From positions 1 through 64,000 of the forward strand of contig CACZFI010000009.1 in NCBI GenBank assembly GCA_902780405.1: a stretch of 64,000 nt of DNA, in the 5' to 3' direction. This stretch comes from an uncultured Lachnospiraceae bacterium. GTDB lineage: Bacteria; Bacillota; Clostridia; Lachnospirales; Lachnospiraceae. Below, in pieces: positions 51,547 through 60,196 of the stretch. The notes below the pieces were generated by a model, which saw only the letters and a list, made by a program, of their open reading frames with translations, ran no database searches and was not told where the DNA came from. The translations under genes and the position numbers were made by a program. Each line of letters opens with the position of its first letter. The first letter of the stretch is position 1.

Positions 51547-53121
51547 CTATAAAATGGGTGCAATCATGCGAAGCACGGCTCTCGCCAGTCGACGGACCGG
51601 TCCCGTTCGGGCCAGCATCTGCTCCGTGATCTCCTCACATTTGCCGAGTGTATTCATAAAGTCATCCTTGATCTCGTAGAGCGTTCCGGAATTAAACATC
51701 CAGACACCGCACTCAAAATGCAGGTAGAGACTTCTGTAATCGAAATTGATGGTACCCACCGTGCCGATCTTGTCGTCGGTTACCACCGTCTTGGCATGGA
51801 TGAAGCCCGGCGTATACCGATAGATCTTCACTCCGCCCCTGATCAGCTCCGGGAAGTAGGACTGGGTCACATTGTAAACCAGTTTCTTGTCCGCCACGCC
51901 CGGCACGATGATCCTCACATCCACACCGCTCTTGGCCGCAAGCGTAAGCGCCGTCACCATCTCATTGTCCACGATCAGGTACGGTGTCATGATGTAAATG
52001 TAATGTTTCGCGCGATTGATCATGTTGAGATAGATATTCTCTCCCACGATCTCATCGTCCACCGGCGTATCTCCGTAGGGCTGAATGTAACCGTCCGTAT
52101 AACCCTTCGTCTTCTTGTAGCGCATCGGCTCGTACTTCGGATAGTCGTCTTTCTCGTTTGTGAGCATATGCCAGGTCTGAAGAAACATCAGCGTGAGCGA
52201 CCACACCGCGTCTCCCTTCAGCATGACGCCTGTGTCCTTCCAGTGTCCGAAGGGGTGCGTCCGGTTGATGTACTCATCCGCGAGATTGATACCGCCCGTA
52301 AATCCGACGTAGCCGTCGATCACCGTGATCTTTCTGTGATCGCGGTTGTTCTGACGCATGTTAATGACCGGTGCCACAGGGTTAAACGGCACGACACGTA
52401 TGCCGTAGCCGGACATTTCCTTGATGAAACGCTTCGGAACATACATGGCGCAGCCGAGACCGTCGTAGATCAATCGCACATCCAGTCCGGCCTTCGCCTT
52501 GGCGATCAGGATCTCCTTCACCTCATCCCAGAGTTCTCCCTGCTTGATGATGAAGTACTCCATAAAGATAAAATGCTTCGCCTTGGAAAGTTCGGCAATG
52601 AGGTCCCTGTAATTGTCCTCGCCGAGAGCAAAATATTTGACGCTCGTGTTCTTGTAGACGGGGTATCCCGCATAACCGGAAATGTACCTGGTCTGCACAC
52701 TTGCGCTCTGGGACAGTTCCAGGATCTCCTTCTGGTATGCCTCATCGGACTTCATATAGCGGAAAGTGTCCAAGTGATTCTTCTGCGCCTTCTTGATGAA
52801 TTTGACTCTGGTTCTGTTTCCGGCAAGCATCACATAAAGCGCGCCGCCAACCAGAGGCACGAGAAGCACCAGCACGCACCACGCCAGCTTGTATGCAGGA
52901 TTATCCTGCTTGTTGACGATGTAGATCACCACGAATACCGAGAGCGCCACGGAAAGCGCACGCCAGTAAGTAACATACTGACCCAGATAGCCGTAGATGA
53001 AAAAGAGCAGCACAAACTGAACGATGACCATCGCAGCCACAACCGCCAGATTGAAAACGTTCTTCTGCCTGCCCGCATCTCTCGATCCGATCTTCGATTC
53101 TCTGATGTCCGAATTCTGCAT
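51547..53121 (-). CDS. cls: Cardiolipin synthase
   Basis: A 524-residue membrane phospholipase D-type enzyme making cardiolipin from phosphatidylglycerol. Three N-terminal membrane helices (about 23-45, 48-65, 77-98) precede two HKD active-site motifs: RDHRKITVIDGYVGFTGGIN near residue 240 and FIHAKTVVTDDKIGTVGTIN near 430, both with the full HxKxxxxD set. The C-terminus is basic. Start ATG 53121 with AAAGGG. Co-transcribed with the methyltransferase upstream (13-nt gap) and tetR downstream. Confidence 0.92.
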   Translation of the reverse strand: MQNSDIRESKIGSRDAGRQKNVFNLAVVAAMVIVQFVLLFFIYGYLGQYVTYWRALSVALSVFVVIYIVNKQDNPAYKLAWCVLVLLVPLVGGALYVMLAGNRTRVKFIKKAQKNHLDTFRYMKSDEAYQKEILELSQSASVQTRYISGYAGYPVYKNTSVKYFALGEDNYRDLIAELSKAKHFIFMEYFIIKQGELWDEVKEILIAKAKAGLDVRLIYDGLGCAMYVPKRFIKEMSGYGIRVVPFNPVAPVINMRQNNRDHRKITVIDGYVGFTGGINLADEYINRTHPFGHWKDTGVMLKGDAVWSLTLMFLQTWHMLTNEKDDYPKYEPMRYKKTKGYTDGYIQPYGDTPVDDEIVGENIYLNMINRAKHYIYIMTPYLIVDNEMVTALTLAAKSGVDVRIIVPGVADKKLVYNVTQSYFPELIRGGVKIYRYTPGFIHAKTVVTDDKIGTVGTINFDYRSLYLHFECGVWMFNSGTLYEIKDDFMNTLGKCEEITEQMLARTGPVRRLARAVLRMIAPIL

Positions 53122-53134
53122 GAATTCCCTTTCT

Positions 53135-54010
53135 CTATCTGCTCCATCTTCCGGATGCTCCGCAGGGGAGCACCAGTCCGCTTGCCGTAACGGGAAGGCC
53201 GATATCTTCTGCCACCACCGTACCGCCGAAGCGTGATCCGATTTCCGTAGAGATCATATACTGAAGCACCGCGGGTGAAAGTCCCGTGGTATAGGAATTG
53301 ACCAGGAAAAAAAGCGGCTTATCGCTTAAGAGATTGGCCGTCAGTTTGATAAAGGGATGGATCTTCTCTTCCAGTTTCCAGATCTCACCCTTCGGTCCTC
53401 TGCCGTAGGACGGCGGATCCATAATGATACCGTCGTAGTGATTCCCCCTTCTGATCTCCCGCTCGACGAATTTGACGCAGTCGTCTACAAGCCAGCGGAT
53501 GGGCGCATCGCCAAGTCCGGATGAGACGGCATTCTCCTTCGCCCAGGTAACCATACCTTTCGATGCATCCACATGACACACTTCTGCGCCCGCCGCCGCT
53601 GCGGCAACCGTAGCGCCGCCGGTGTAGGCAAAGAGATTTAAGACCTTGATCGGTCTCTCCGGTAAGGCCTGCTTTTCCTTTCGGATCAGGTCGCCAAACC
53701 AGTCCCAGTTAGCCGCCTGCTCCGGGAAGAGTCCCGTATGCTTAAACGCAAATGGTTTTAAGTTGAATTTCAGATTACCGTAGGAGATGGTCCACTGCTC
53801 GGGGAGGTCTAAGAATTCCCAGTTTCCTCCGCCCTTGCTGCTCCTGTGGTAATGTGCATTGATATGTTTCCAGTCCGGATGCTTTTTCGGTGTCTGCCAG
53901 ATGACCTGCGGATCCGGGCGAAGCAGGATGTATCTGCCCCACCGCTCCAGCTTCTCACCTTCGCTGCAGTCAATCACCTCATAATCCTTCCAGTTGTCTG
54001 CGATCCACAT
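53135..54010 (-). CDS. RlmI-type class I SAM-dependent methyltransferase
   Basis: A 291-residue Rossmann-fold methyltransferase. After an N-terminal beta domain (GRYILLRPDPQVIW), the SAM motif is VLNLFAYTGGATVAAAAAGA, followed by the acidic strand VCHVDASKGMVTWAKENA and the catalytic-site motif GIIMDPPSYGRGPKGE. These fit the RlmI/RlmK-like rRNA cytosine methyltransferase group, although the PUA domain of RlmI is absent. The substrate, probably rRNA, is not certain. Confidence 0.85.
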   Translation of the reverse strand: MWIADNWKDYEVIDCSEGEKLERWGRYILLRPDPQVIWQTPKKHPDWKHINAHYHRSSKGGGNWEFLDLPEQWTISYGNLKFNLKPFAFKHTGLFPEQAANWDWFGDLIRKEKQALPERPIKVLNLFAYTGGATVAAAAAGAEVCHVDASKGMVTWAKENAVSSGLGDAPIRWLVDDCVKFVEREIRRGNHYDGIIMDPPSYGRGPKGEIWKLEEKIHPFIKLTANLLSDKPLFFLVNSYTTGLSPAVLQYMISTEIGSRFGGTVVAEDIGLPVTASGLVLPCGASGRWSR

Positions 54011-54034
54011 CGTCTCTCACCTCATCTTTCGTCA

Positions 54035-54652
54035 TCATTCCGCATCCTGTGCGGACCTCGGTTCCACTTCGATGATATATTTCTCGTACGCATTCACCAC
54101 GCGTACATCACCGTAGGTAGACTCACGCTTGAAGTCCCTTCCGTAATTGATATGTACGTGTCCGTGTGCAAAGACCTGCGGCCTTACCTCGTCCAGGATG
54201 CTGTAAAACGCCTTGAATCCCGTATGGGGAAGGTCCTCACTGTCATGCAGACGGTACGCCGGAGAATGGGTGATAAACAGATCGATCCCGCCAGCCTTTT
54301 TGATCTTGCGGCGCAGCTTATGGATACGCTTTTCCATCTCTTTCTCCGTGTACTGATATGCGCCGAAATTGTAGCACATGCTTCCGCCGAGTCCGAGGAT
54401 CTTCAATCCCTTGTACTCGTATACCATATCATCGATACACTCGCATCCGTCCGGAGGCGTTTCATCGTAACAGTAGTCATGATTGCCGTGAACATAGAGC
54501 ACAGGCACCTTCGCAAAGGTTGCCATAAAGGACAGAAACTGCGGCGCAAGGTCCCCACAGGAGATGATCAGATCGATCCCGTCTAATTTACTTTTCTCAA
54601 AGAAGTCCCAGTAGTACTTGGACTCCTCATCAGCCAGCAAAAGAATTCTCAT
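54035..54652 (-). CDS. Metallophosphoesterase family protein
   Basis: A 205-residue calcineurin-like phosphoesterase. Visible metal and catalytic motifs are ISCGDLAPQF (GDxx), YVHGNHDYCY (GNHD), FITHSPAYR and FAHGHVHINYG (GHxH). The first motif, normally DxH, reads LLADEESKYYW, so the His ligand is replaced; metal binding may be altered. Its start lies inside the end of the BMP-domain gene (23-nt overlap), so it is coupled to it. Substrate unknown. Confidence 0.82.
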   Translation of the reverse strand: MRILLLADEESKYYWDFFEKSKLDGIDLIISCGDLAPQFLSFMATFAKVPVLYVHGNHDYCYDETPPDGCECIDDMVYEYKGLKILGLGGSMCYNFGAYQYTEKEMEKRIHKLRRKIKKAGGIDLFITHSPAYRLHDSEDLPHTGFKAFYSILDEVRPQVFAHGHVHINYGRDFKRESTYGDVRVVNAYEKYIIEVEPRSAQDAE

Positions 54653-56561
54653 TGTCCACACCTTTTAGCGAAACGATGGCTTTCGCGTCATCATATAGTT
54701 CATCAATTTCGGGAATCTCACCCTCGACATTATCCACAAGATAATTCATATTGAGGATCTCCTCCGGAGACATTTCGAACCCTTCATCATTTCGGATCAG
54801 TCCGTCCTGGGAACAGAAAGCCGTCGTGAAGGGATGGAACTTGCCCTCAACCATCAGATTCCGAATGGTATCCACGATCAGTTTGGTTCCTCCCGGAAGC
54901 TTCTGGGACATAATGAGATCCACCACGCCCGCGGAAAGTCCCCACCAGTAATTCACCGGTGCGCCTTCCTTCGTCTCGTCTTCCTTGTAGGTTCCCGTAC
55001 GGATTGCCTCGATCAGTTTCTCGTAGAAGATACCCCACTGATACAGAGGCATCGCGATATTGGTCAGATTCTCATCCTCGAGATTATAAAGACCGAAGCG
55101 TCTTCCCTCATCGGAAGGCTTGATCATATCCTGATCGGAAATGTAATGGACGTCATTCTTGCGGAAGTTCTCAAGCGCCTTGCTTCTTGACGTGCCCTTG
55201 ATCTTCGTCCACTCAAGATATACTTTCACGGAGGGATTCATCATCCGAGCGCCTAAGGCAAATGCGTTGATATTTGCGGGCATACCGATGATCGGGTAGT
55301 CTGCAAGGTAGCCGATGCGTCCGCTTCTTGAAAGCGAACCCGCGATCATACCGGAGAGGAATTTCACCTCATGAAGTCTCGCATAGTACGTACGGATCAG
55401 CTTGTGCGGTGTCTTGATGGAACAATTGAGTACCGTAATCTCAGGGTATTTTGCTGCCGCCTTCAGGCTGACGGATTCCATGCGTGAGGATGTGGTGAAA
55501 ATGATCGTCGCGCCCGCGATCACCTGACCGTCGATGGCCGCCATGATCTCATCTTCGCTGTTTAAGTCGTGACTTTCCAAAGTCTTGATCGTATCGCCGT
55601 GATGTTCTTCAAGGTAGAGGCGTCCGAGTTCATGCGCATACAGCCAGTCGGAATCCTTGGGATTCTTGTCATAGATGAATCCCACGGTGATCACCTTCGA
55701 AGCGGACGGCAGGAAGTACTCCATCATCTTCTTACGTCCCGTCTTGGCAGGCTCCATCCGAAGCGTCAGCTCCTTGCCCTCGGAATCGATCAGAAATTCA
55801 TCCCAGAGATTGCCGATCTTCTCCTTTAATTCGGCCTCGGTCAGATTCTTTACTTCATCATATCCGCAGATATCCAGGAAGATCAGGAGCGCATCTCCGA
55901 AGGACATCGGGAGTTTCTCTCCGCCCTTTTGCTTTAAAGCCACGCAGAACCTGTGATTGAAGGAACCGAAATCCTGCTTTTGCTCGTCTGTCCAGGGTGC
56001 CGTCGGATCGTCGCTTGTCAACTCCAGGAAATGCTTAAAGCAGCCCTCCTGCGAAAACCAGAGATAGTTGATCTCCGTCACCTTATAGAAATCCATAAAC
56101 TCGTAGTAGAGTTTTACCTGCGGATCATCGGAAAGCTTGGGGATCTTTCTTGTCACCATGGCCGGGATGGTCACCGCCTCAAAGTACTTCATGACGGAGA
56201 CACGCTTGTTGCCCTCTACGACATAGAAATAGTTCATGTACTCATAGACCTTGATCGGGTCTCTGATCCCCTCCTCGATCTGACTGTCGCACAGATCGGA
56301 CCACTTGGCGCCAAACTCCGTCTTGTAATCTAAGATCGGCATGAAGTTGTTGGCGAAAGCGTAGGTTCTGCCCTGGGTGCTTGTTCCGACCACACGGTCG
56401 AGAGGAACCTGAACAAGACCGAGACTGATCTCGCCCGCAATATCCACGTCCGCAAGAATCTCATCCAACACGGGAAGGTATTCGCTTTCTCCCTTGGAAA
56501 CCGCATTTTTGAAGGCTTTAAGCCCCAGTTTCTGCGCTTTCTCATACTCTACATAAGACAT
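54630..56561 (-). CDS. ParB-like domain fused to BMP-type binding domain
   Basis: A 643-residue protein without signal peptide or membrane helix. Residues about 45-145 resemble a ParB/sulfiredoxin-like fold (VQVPLDRVVG, DPIKVYEYMNYFYVVEGNKR). Residues 285-630 are a BMP family ligand-binding domain, as in nucleoside-binding lipoproteins (VGFIYDKNPKDSDWLYAHE, VKFLSGMIAGSLSRSGRIG, PANINAFALGARMMNP). BMP domains normally sit outside the cell as ABC transporter receptors, so a cytoplasmic form joined to a ParB-like domain suggests a nucleoside sensor or enzyme. AAGGAG before the ATG. Confidence 0.8.
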   Translation of the reverse strand: MSYVEYEKAQKLGLKAFKNAVSKGESEYLPVLDEILADVDIAGEISLGLVQVPLDRVVGTSTQGRTYAFANNFMPILDYKTEFGAKWSDLCDSQIEEGIRDPIKVYEYMNYFYVVEGNKRVSVMKYFEAVTIPAMVTRKIPKLSDDPQVKLYYEFMDFYKVTEINYLWFSQEGCFKHFLELTSDDPTAPWTDEQKQDFGSFNHRFCVALKQKGGEKLPMSFGDALLIFLDICGYDEVKNLTEAELKEKIGNLWDEFLIDSEGKELTLRMEPAKTGRKKMMEYFLPSASKVITVGFIYDKNPKDSDWLYAHELGRLYLEEHHGDTIKTLESHDLNSEDEIMAAIDGQVIAGATIIFTTSSRMESVSLKAAAKYPEITVLNCSIKTPHKLIRTYYARLHEVKFLSGMIAGSLSRSGRIGYLADYPIIGMPANINAFALGARMMNPSVKVYLEWTKIKGTSRSKALENFRKNDVHYISDQDMIKPSDEGRRFGLYNLEDENLTNIAMPLYQWGIFYEKLIEAIRTGTYKEDETKEGAPVNYWWGLSAGVVDLIMSQKLPGGTKLIVDTIRNLMVEGKFHPFTTAFCSQDGLIRNDEGFEMSPEEILNMNYLVDNVEGEIPEIDELYDDAKAIVSLKGVDNENSFAG

Positions 56562-56573
56562 AAATATAACTCC

Positions 56574-56607
56574 TTAAAAAAGGCGGATATGCGTGGGCAT
56601 ATCCGCC
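56574..56607 (-). terminator. Terminator after the DHH gene
   Basis: Perfect 11-bp stem GGCGGATATGC (56582-56592) / GCATATCCGCC (56597-56607), followed on the minus strand by a seven-base T run. Confidence 0.9.
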
Positions 56608-56620
56608 GAAATGAACCTGA

Positions 56621-57550
56621 CTATGCGTTGCCGTTCAGCTTCGCAATGATGTTCGGAAGCTCTGCATCTACCTTGTCGTTGTCGAGCTGGCAGGTACCTG
56701 CATTCGCATGACCGCCGCCGCCATAAGACAGACACAACTCACCGATGTTGAAGTTCGAGCTCTTGTTGATGATCGACTTACCGATCATGACTGCCGTGTT
56801 CTGCTTGCGGAATCCCCAAGCCACATGTACGGAAATCTCTGTCTCCGGCCACATTGCATATACCATGAAGCGGTTACCGGTGTAAATCGTCTCTTCGTTA
56901 CGAAGGTCGATCACTGCAACCTTGCCTTCGATCTTCGTAACCTTCTTCAGCTGCTCCTTGAAGAGCTCCTGCTGCTCGAAGTACATATCCACACGCTCTT
57001 TGACATCGGGAAGTTCCAATACTTCATCGATCTTGTGATCTACACAGTAATCAATCAGCTCCATCATCAGATCGTAGTTGGAAATGCGGAACTCACGGAA
57101 TCTGCCGAGTCCGGTACGTGCGTCCATCAGGAAGTTCATCAAAACCCATCCTGTGGGATTCAAAATCTCTTCTTCGGTGAAATCAGCGCTGTCGCCCTTG
57201 TCGACCGCCCACATGATCTCCTCGGATACTCTTTTAAATTTCTCAGCGCCGCCGTAGTAATTGTATACCACTCTGGCAGCGGATTTTGCTTCACCCTCGA
57301 TGATGAATTTGCCTTTGTAAGCCGACTCCTGATTTCTTAAGAGTTCGCTCTCGTGATGGTCAAATGCAAGTCCCACTCTGGGGTCAAACGGAAGGTTCGT
57401 GGTGATATCGTTCTCGGATAATTCTATCTTGCCATCCTGTACATCTTTCGGATGAACAAATTTGATGTCATCGATGATATCAAGCTCCTTGAGGAGCATC
57501 GCGCATACAAGTCCGTCAAAATCACTACGTGTAACCAGTCTCTTCTTCAT
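56621..57550 (-). CDS. DHH-family phosphoesterase
   Basis: A 309-residue protein. RSDFDGLVCAMLL and GLAFDHHESELL are the metal motifs of the DHH superfamily, and LSYGGGGHANAGTCQL is the glycine-rich DHHA1-type substrate motif. Middle metal Asp in WAVDKGDSADF. Related enzymes cut nanoRNA, cyclic dinucleotide products or polyphosphate; which one applies cannot be told here. GGAGGG lies 6 nt before the ATG at 57550; a longer frame upstream lacks support. Own promoter and terminator: a single-gene unit. Confidence 0.85.
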   Translation of the reverse strand: MKKRLVTRSDFDGLVCAMLLKELDIIDDIKFVHPKDVQDGKIELSENDITTNLPFDPRVGLAFDHHESELLRNQESAYKGKFIIEGEAKSAARVVYNYYGGAEKFKRVSEEIMWAVDKGDSADFTEEEILNPTGWVLMNFLMDARTGLGRFREFRISNYDLMMELIDYCVDHKIDEVLELPDVKERVDMYFEQQELFKEQLKKVTKIEGKVAVIDLRNEETIYTGNRFMVYAMWPETEISVHVAWGFRKQNTAVMIGKSIINKSSNFNIGELCLSYGGGGHANAGTCQLDNDKVDAELPNIIAKLNGNA

Positions 57551-57587
57551 AGCCTGCCCTCCAACAAAAGATAAAATACCTTTTGAC

Positions 57588-57616
57588 ATTATACCCAATT
57601 TCCTATAACTATTCAA
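57588..57616 (-). promoter_or_regulatory. Sigma-A promoter of the DHH gene
   Basis: Minus-strand TTGAAT (57611-57616), 17-nt spacer, perfect TATAAT (57588-57593), 38 nt before the start codon. Confidence 0.75.
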
Positions 57617-57626
57617 TAGTCTGAAG

Positions 57627-58358
57627 CTATTTTTTACTTGATGATACAAGGTCTTTTATGACCTCGGACGCGATAAGAAGCCCTGCTGCCGCCGGTGTAA
57701 ATGCGACGCTTCCCGGAACATCCTTCCTGCCTGCCCCCGGTTCGGCAGGATTCTCTCCGCGGTTGAATGGAACGATCGGCGGTTCGTCCGAATACACCAC
57801 CTTCACGTGATCGATCCCGCGCTTTTTTAATTCCCTGCGCATCACTCTGGCCAAAGGACACACGGAAGTCTTGGAGATATCCGCCACGCGGAAACGCGAT
57901 GGATCCAGCTTGTTTCCCGCTCCCATGGCGGAAATGATCGGTGTCTTCTCTTCCTTCGCCTTCATGATCAGACAGATCTTGGCCGTCACGGTGTCCACCG
58001 CATCGACCACGTAATCGTAGTCCGTAAAATCAAAATCCGATGCATTCTCCGGCAGAAAGAAGGTCTGATGCACCGTGACATCCGAATCCGGATTGATGGA
58101 CAGAATGCGTTCCTTCATCACATCCGGTTTGGAACGTCCGATGGTATCTCTTGTGGCTATGATCTGTCGGTTCAGATTCGACTCGGATACGGTATCCCGA
58201 TCGACCAGCGTAAGATGTCCGACACCGCTTCTTGCAAGTGCCTCACATACATAGCCACCGACGCCTCCGACACCGAAGACTGCCACACTGCACCCTGAAA
58301 GGTGCTCGACAGCGGCATCGCCGAGAAGCAGCGCCGTGCGTGAAAATGCTTCTTTCAT
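57627..58358 (-). CDS. tcdA: tRNA threonylcarbamoyladenosine dehydratase
   Basis: A 243-residue E1-like enzyme of the ThiF/MoeB group that cyclises t6A37 in tRNA to ct6A. The ATP-binding motif is VAVFGVGGVGGYVCEALARSG, read as GxGxxG, then LVDRDTVSESNLNRQ, and VVDAVDTVTAK with the Asp for magnesium. PLARVMRRELKKRGI and PGSVAFTPAAAGLL match the TcdA/CsdL form and lack the CxxC zinc site of ThiF. Its ATG overlaps the stop of the HD-GYP gene (ATGA). Confidence 0.9.
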   Translation of the reverse strand: MKEAFSRTALLLGDAAVEHLSGCSVAVFGVGGVGGYVCEALARSGVGHLTLVDRDTVSESNLNRQIIATRDTIGRSKPDVMKERILSINPDSDVTVHQTFFLPENASDFDFTDYDYVVDAVDTVTAKICLIMKAKEEKTPIISAMGAGNKLDPSRFRVADISKTSVCPLARVMRRELKKRGIDHVKVVYSDEPPIVPFNRGENPAEPGAGRKDVPGSVAFTPAAAGLLIASEVIKDLVSSSKK

Positions 58359-60067
58359 GACCCCTCCTGTGCGCTGTAGTAAGCCTCAAGTTTGGGTCGT
58401 GCAGCCACATAATACTTCTCAAGGCGCGCGTCGAAATGCTTACCCATACTTTCCATGATGATCTTGTCGGCCTGCTCAAAGCTCATGCGTTCCTTGTAGA
58501 CACGCTTGCTCACCAGTGCATCATAGACATCGGCGATGGCCATGATCCTGGCCTCGAGTGGGATCTCTTCCCCCTTTAAGCCCTCAGGATAGCCCGAGCC
58601 GTCCCAGCGCTCATGGTGATATCTCGCCACGTTCTCAGCCAGTATATGAAACGCCTGATCGTCCGTATTCTTAAGGATCTCATGTACAATCCGGCCACCC
58701 TCGGCCGCATGGGATTTCATCTTTTCAAACTCCTCGTCGGTGAATCTGCCGGGTTTTCGGAGGATGGCATCATCGACAGCGATCTTTCCGAGATCGTGCA
58801 TGGGCGCAGCCTTGATCATATTCTCACAGAACTCTTCCGTAAGGTGCATATCTCCCATCTCCCTGATCTCATCGATCAGGATCCGAACCACATCACTGGT
58901 CCTTCTGATATGTCCGCCGGTGGAATTGTCACGACTTTCTACCATGGTCGCCATGGAAAGGATCAGGTTGTCGTGCATCTCGACGATGTGTTTTGTCTTT
59001 TGATCCACTTCCTGCTGAAGTTTGTCATTGAATTTGTTCAGAAGGGATATATACTTCTGCTCTTCGGTATTGTCGGTGATGATCAGCTGGAAGCCCCGCT
59101 GTCTCTTCGAATCGACCAGATCCACGATCTGCACCTGATACACGCGGTCGCCCACCTCGCGGTAGAAGACATTCTTCGTGCGATCCTCCTCAAAGGATAC
59201 GATGCGATAACCGAGTTCTCCGCCAAGCGACTTCTGCTCAAGTGCCCAGCCGTCCAGATTAAGGTTGCGGAGCTCCGGAAATACTTCCTTCGCCCGCTCG
59301 TTGCTTCCAAGGTAGTTAAACTTCATATCGAAAGACACAAGTCCCATCTCTCCGCGGTTTTCGATGGAGGATACGCCCGTCTCCACAATATCGTACAACA
59401 TCACGCGGTGAATGATCAGGAGGTAGAGCACCTCCGACACCACATAGGAAAGCGGAACCGGATCAAAGGCGTCGATCAGTTTCCTTCCGACAAAGAACGC
59501 AAATACGGTAACACCGACCGTCACCGCAAGCAGCCTAACGATCGATCCTGATACTTCGGCCTTCTTCCTCGAGCCGTATATCGTGGCCAGGATCGCAAGC
59601 AGGAACAGAAAGAACACGACAGCATAAAACACGGTGTGCATCGGTCCGTACACCTTGTCCAGACTTCCGTAACTGCCAAAGGCGCCGAGATCCACGCGTT
59701 TGAAGGACACGGACTTATAGTACCAGTCTTTCTTTCCGATGGTCATCACCGAGAAGAAGGTCAAAAGCGTCATCACAAGCAGACCGGTTTTCATCCACTG
59801 CTTCAGACTGACCTTGCACAGATTTAAAATAACAAACAGGATAAACAGCGGTGTAAATGTACCGCCGAAATAGATGATCTTCTGTCCCATCAGGGCTGTC
59901 GGCAGATCCTCGGCCGTCGCCATCAGGTAGTATCCGTAAAGCGCCACCGGGATAAACGTGAAGATCAGCGTGAAAAATATGTTGAAGCTCTTTCTGTATA
60001 CGATGTTGTAGATTACAAGCATCAAAACGGAAAGAACCATCAGACTTTCGTAATAAAATACAACCAT
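58355..60067 (-). CDS. 7TM-PAS-HD-GYP c-di-GMP phosphodiesterase
   Basis: A 570-residue sensor enzyme. Seven membrane helices in the first 215 residues match the 7TM sensor domain of some histidine kinases. A PAS-like domain (about 230-340, GLVSFDMKFNYLGSNERAKE) and a coiled coil come next, and the HD-GYP domain (365-560) has all motifs: APMHDLGKIAVDD, HAAEGGRIVHEIL, ARYHHERWDGSGYPEG and ARIMAIADVYDALVSKR. It should break down c-di-GMP under control of a membrane or small-ligand signal. AAGGA precedes the ATG; tcdA follows with a 4-nt overlap. Confidence 0.9.
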   Translation of the reverse strand: MVVFYYESLMVLSVLMLVIYNIVYRKSFNIFFTLIFTFIPVALYGYYLMATAEDLPTALMGQKIIYFGGTFTPLFILFVILNLCKVSLKQWMKTGLLVMTLLTFFSVMTIGKKDWYYKSVSFKRVDLGAFGSYGSLDKVYGPMHTVFYAVVFFLFLLAILATIYGSRKKAEVSGSIVRLLAVTVGVTVFAFFVGRKLIDAFDPVPLSYVVSEVLYLLIIHRVMLYDIVETGVSSIENRGEMGLVSFDMKFNYLGSNERAKEVFPELRNLNLDGWALEQKSLGGELGYRIVSFEEDRTKNVFYREVGDRVYQVQIVDLVDSKRQRGFQLIITDNTEEQKYISLLNKFNDKLQQEVDQKTKHIVEMHDNLILSMATMVESRDNSTGGHIRRTSDVVRILIDEIREMGDMHLTEEFCENMIKAAPMHDLGKIAVDDAILRKPGRFTDEEFEKMKSHAAEGGRIVHEILKNTDDQAFHILAENVARYHHERWDGSGYPEGLKGEEIPLEARIMAIADVYDALVSKRVYKERMSFEQADKIIMESMGKHFDARLEKYYVAARPKLEAYYSAQEGS

Positions 60068-60105
60068 GTACTACCATCCTTTTCATGATGACTGCAGACA
60101 ATTTG

Positions 60106-60114
60106 ATTATAGCA
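60106..60114 (-). promoter_or_regulatory. Extended -10 promoter of the 7TM-HD-GYP gene
   Basis: Minus-strand TGC-TATAAT (60114-60106), an extended -10 element about 40 nt before the start. No good -35 is seen at the usual distance, which is common for this promoter type. Confidence 0.45.
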
Positions 60115-60153
60115 CATACTTCCCGGGTTTACCACGAGCTTCTTCCCTCCAAA

Positions 60154-60190
60154 GAAAAAAACATCACGGGCCGGCACTGCCCGTGATGTT
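60154..60190 (-). terminator. Terminator of the ABC1-like gene
   Basis: Perfect 12-bp stem AACATCACGGGC (60160-60171) / GCCCGTGATGTT (60179-60190), followed by a long T run on the minus strand, 6 nt past the stop codon. Confidence 0.9.
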
Positions 60191-60196
60191 CTTTTT

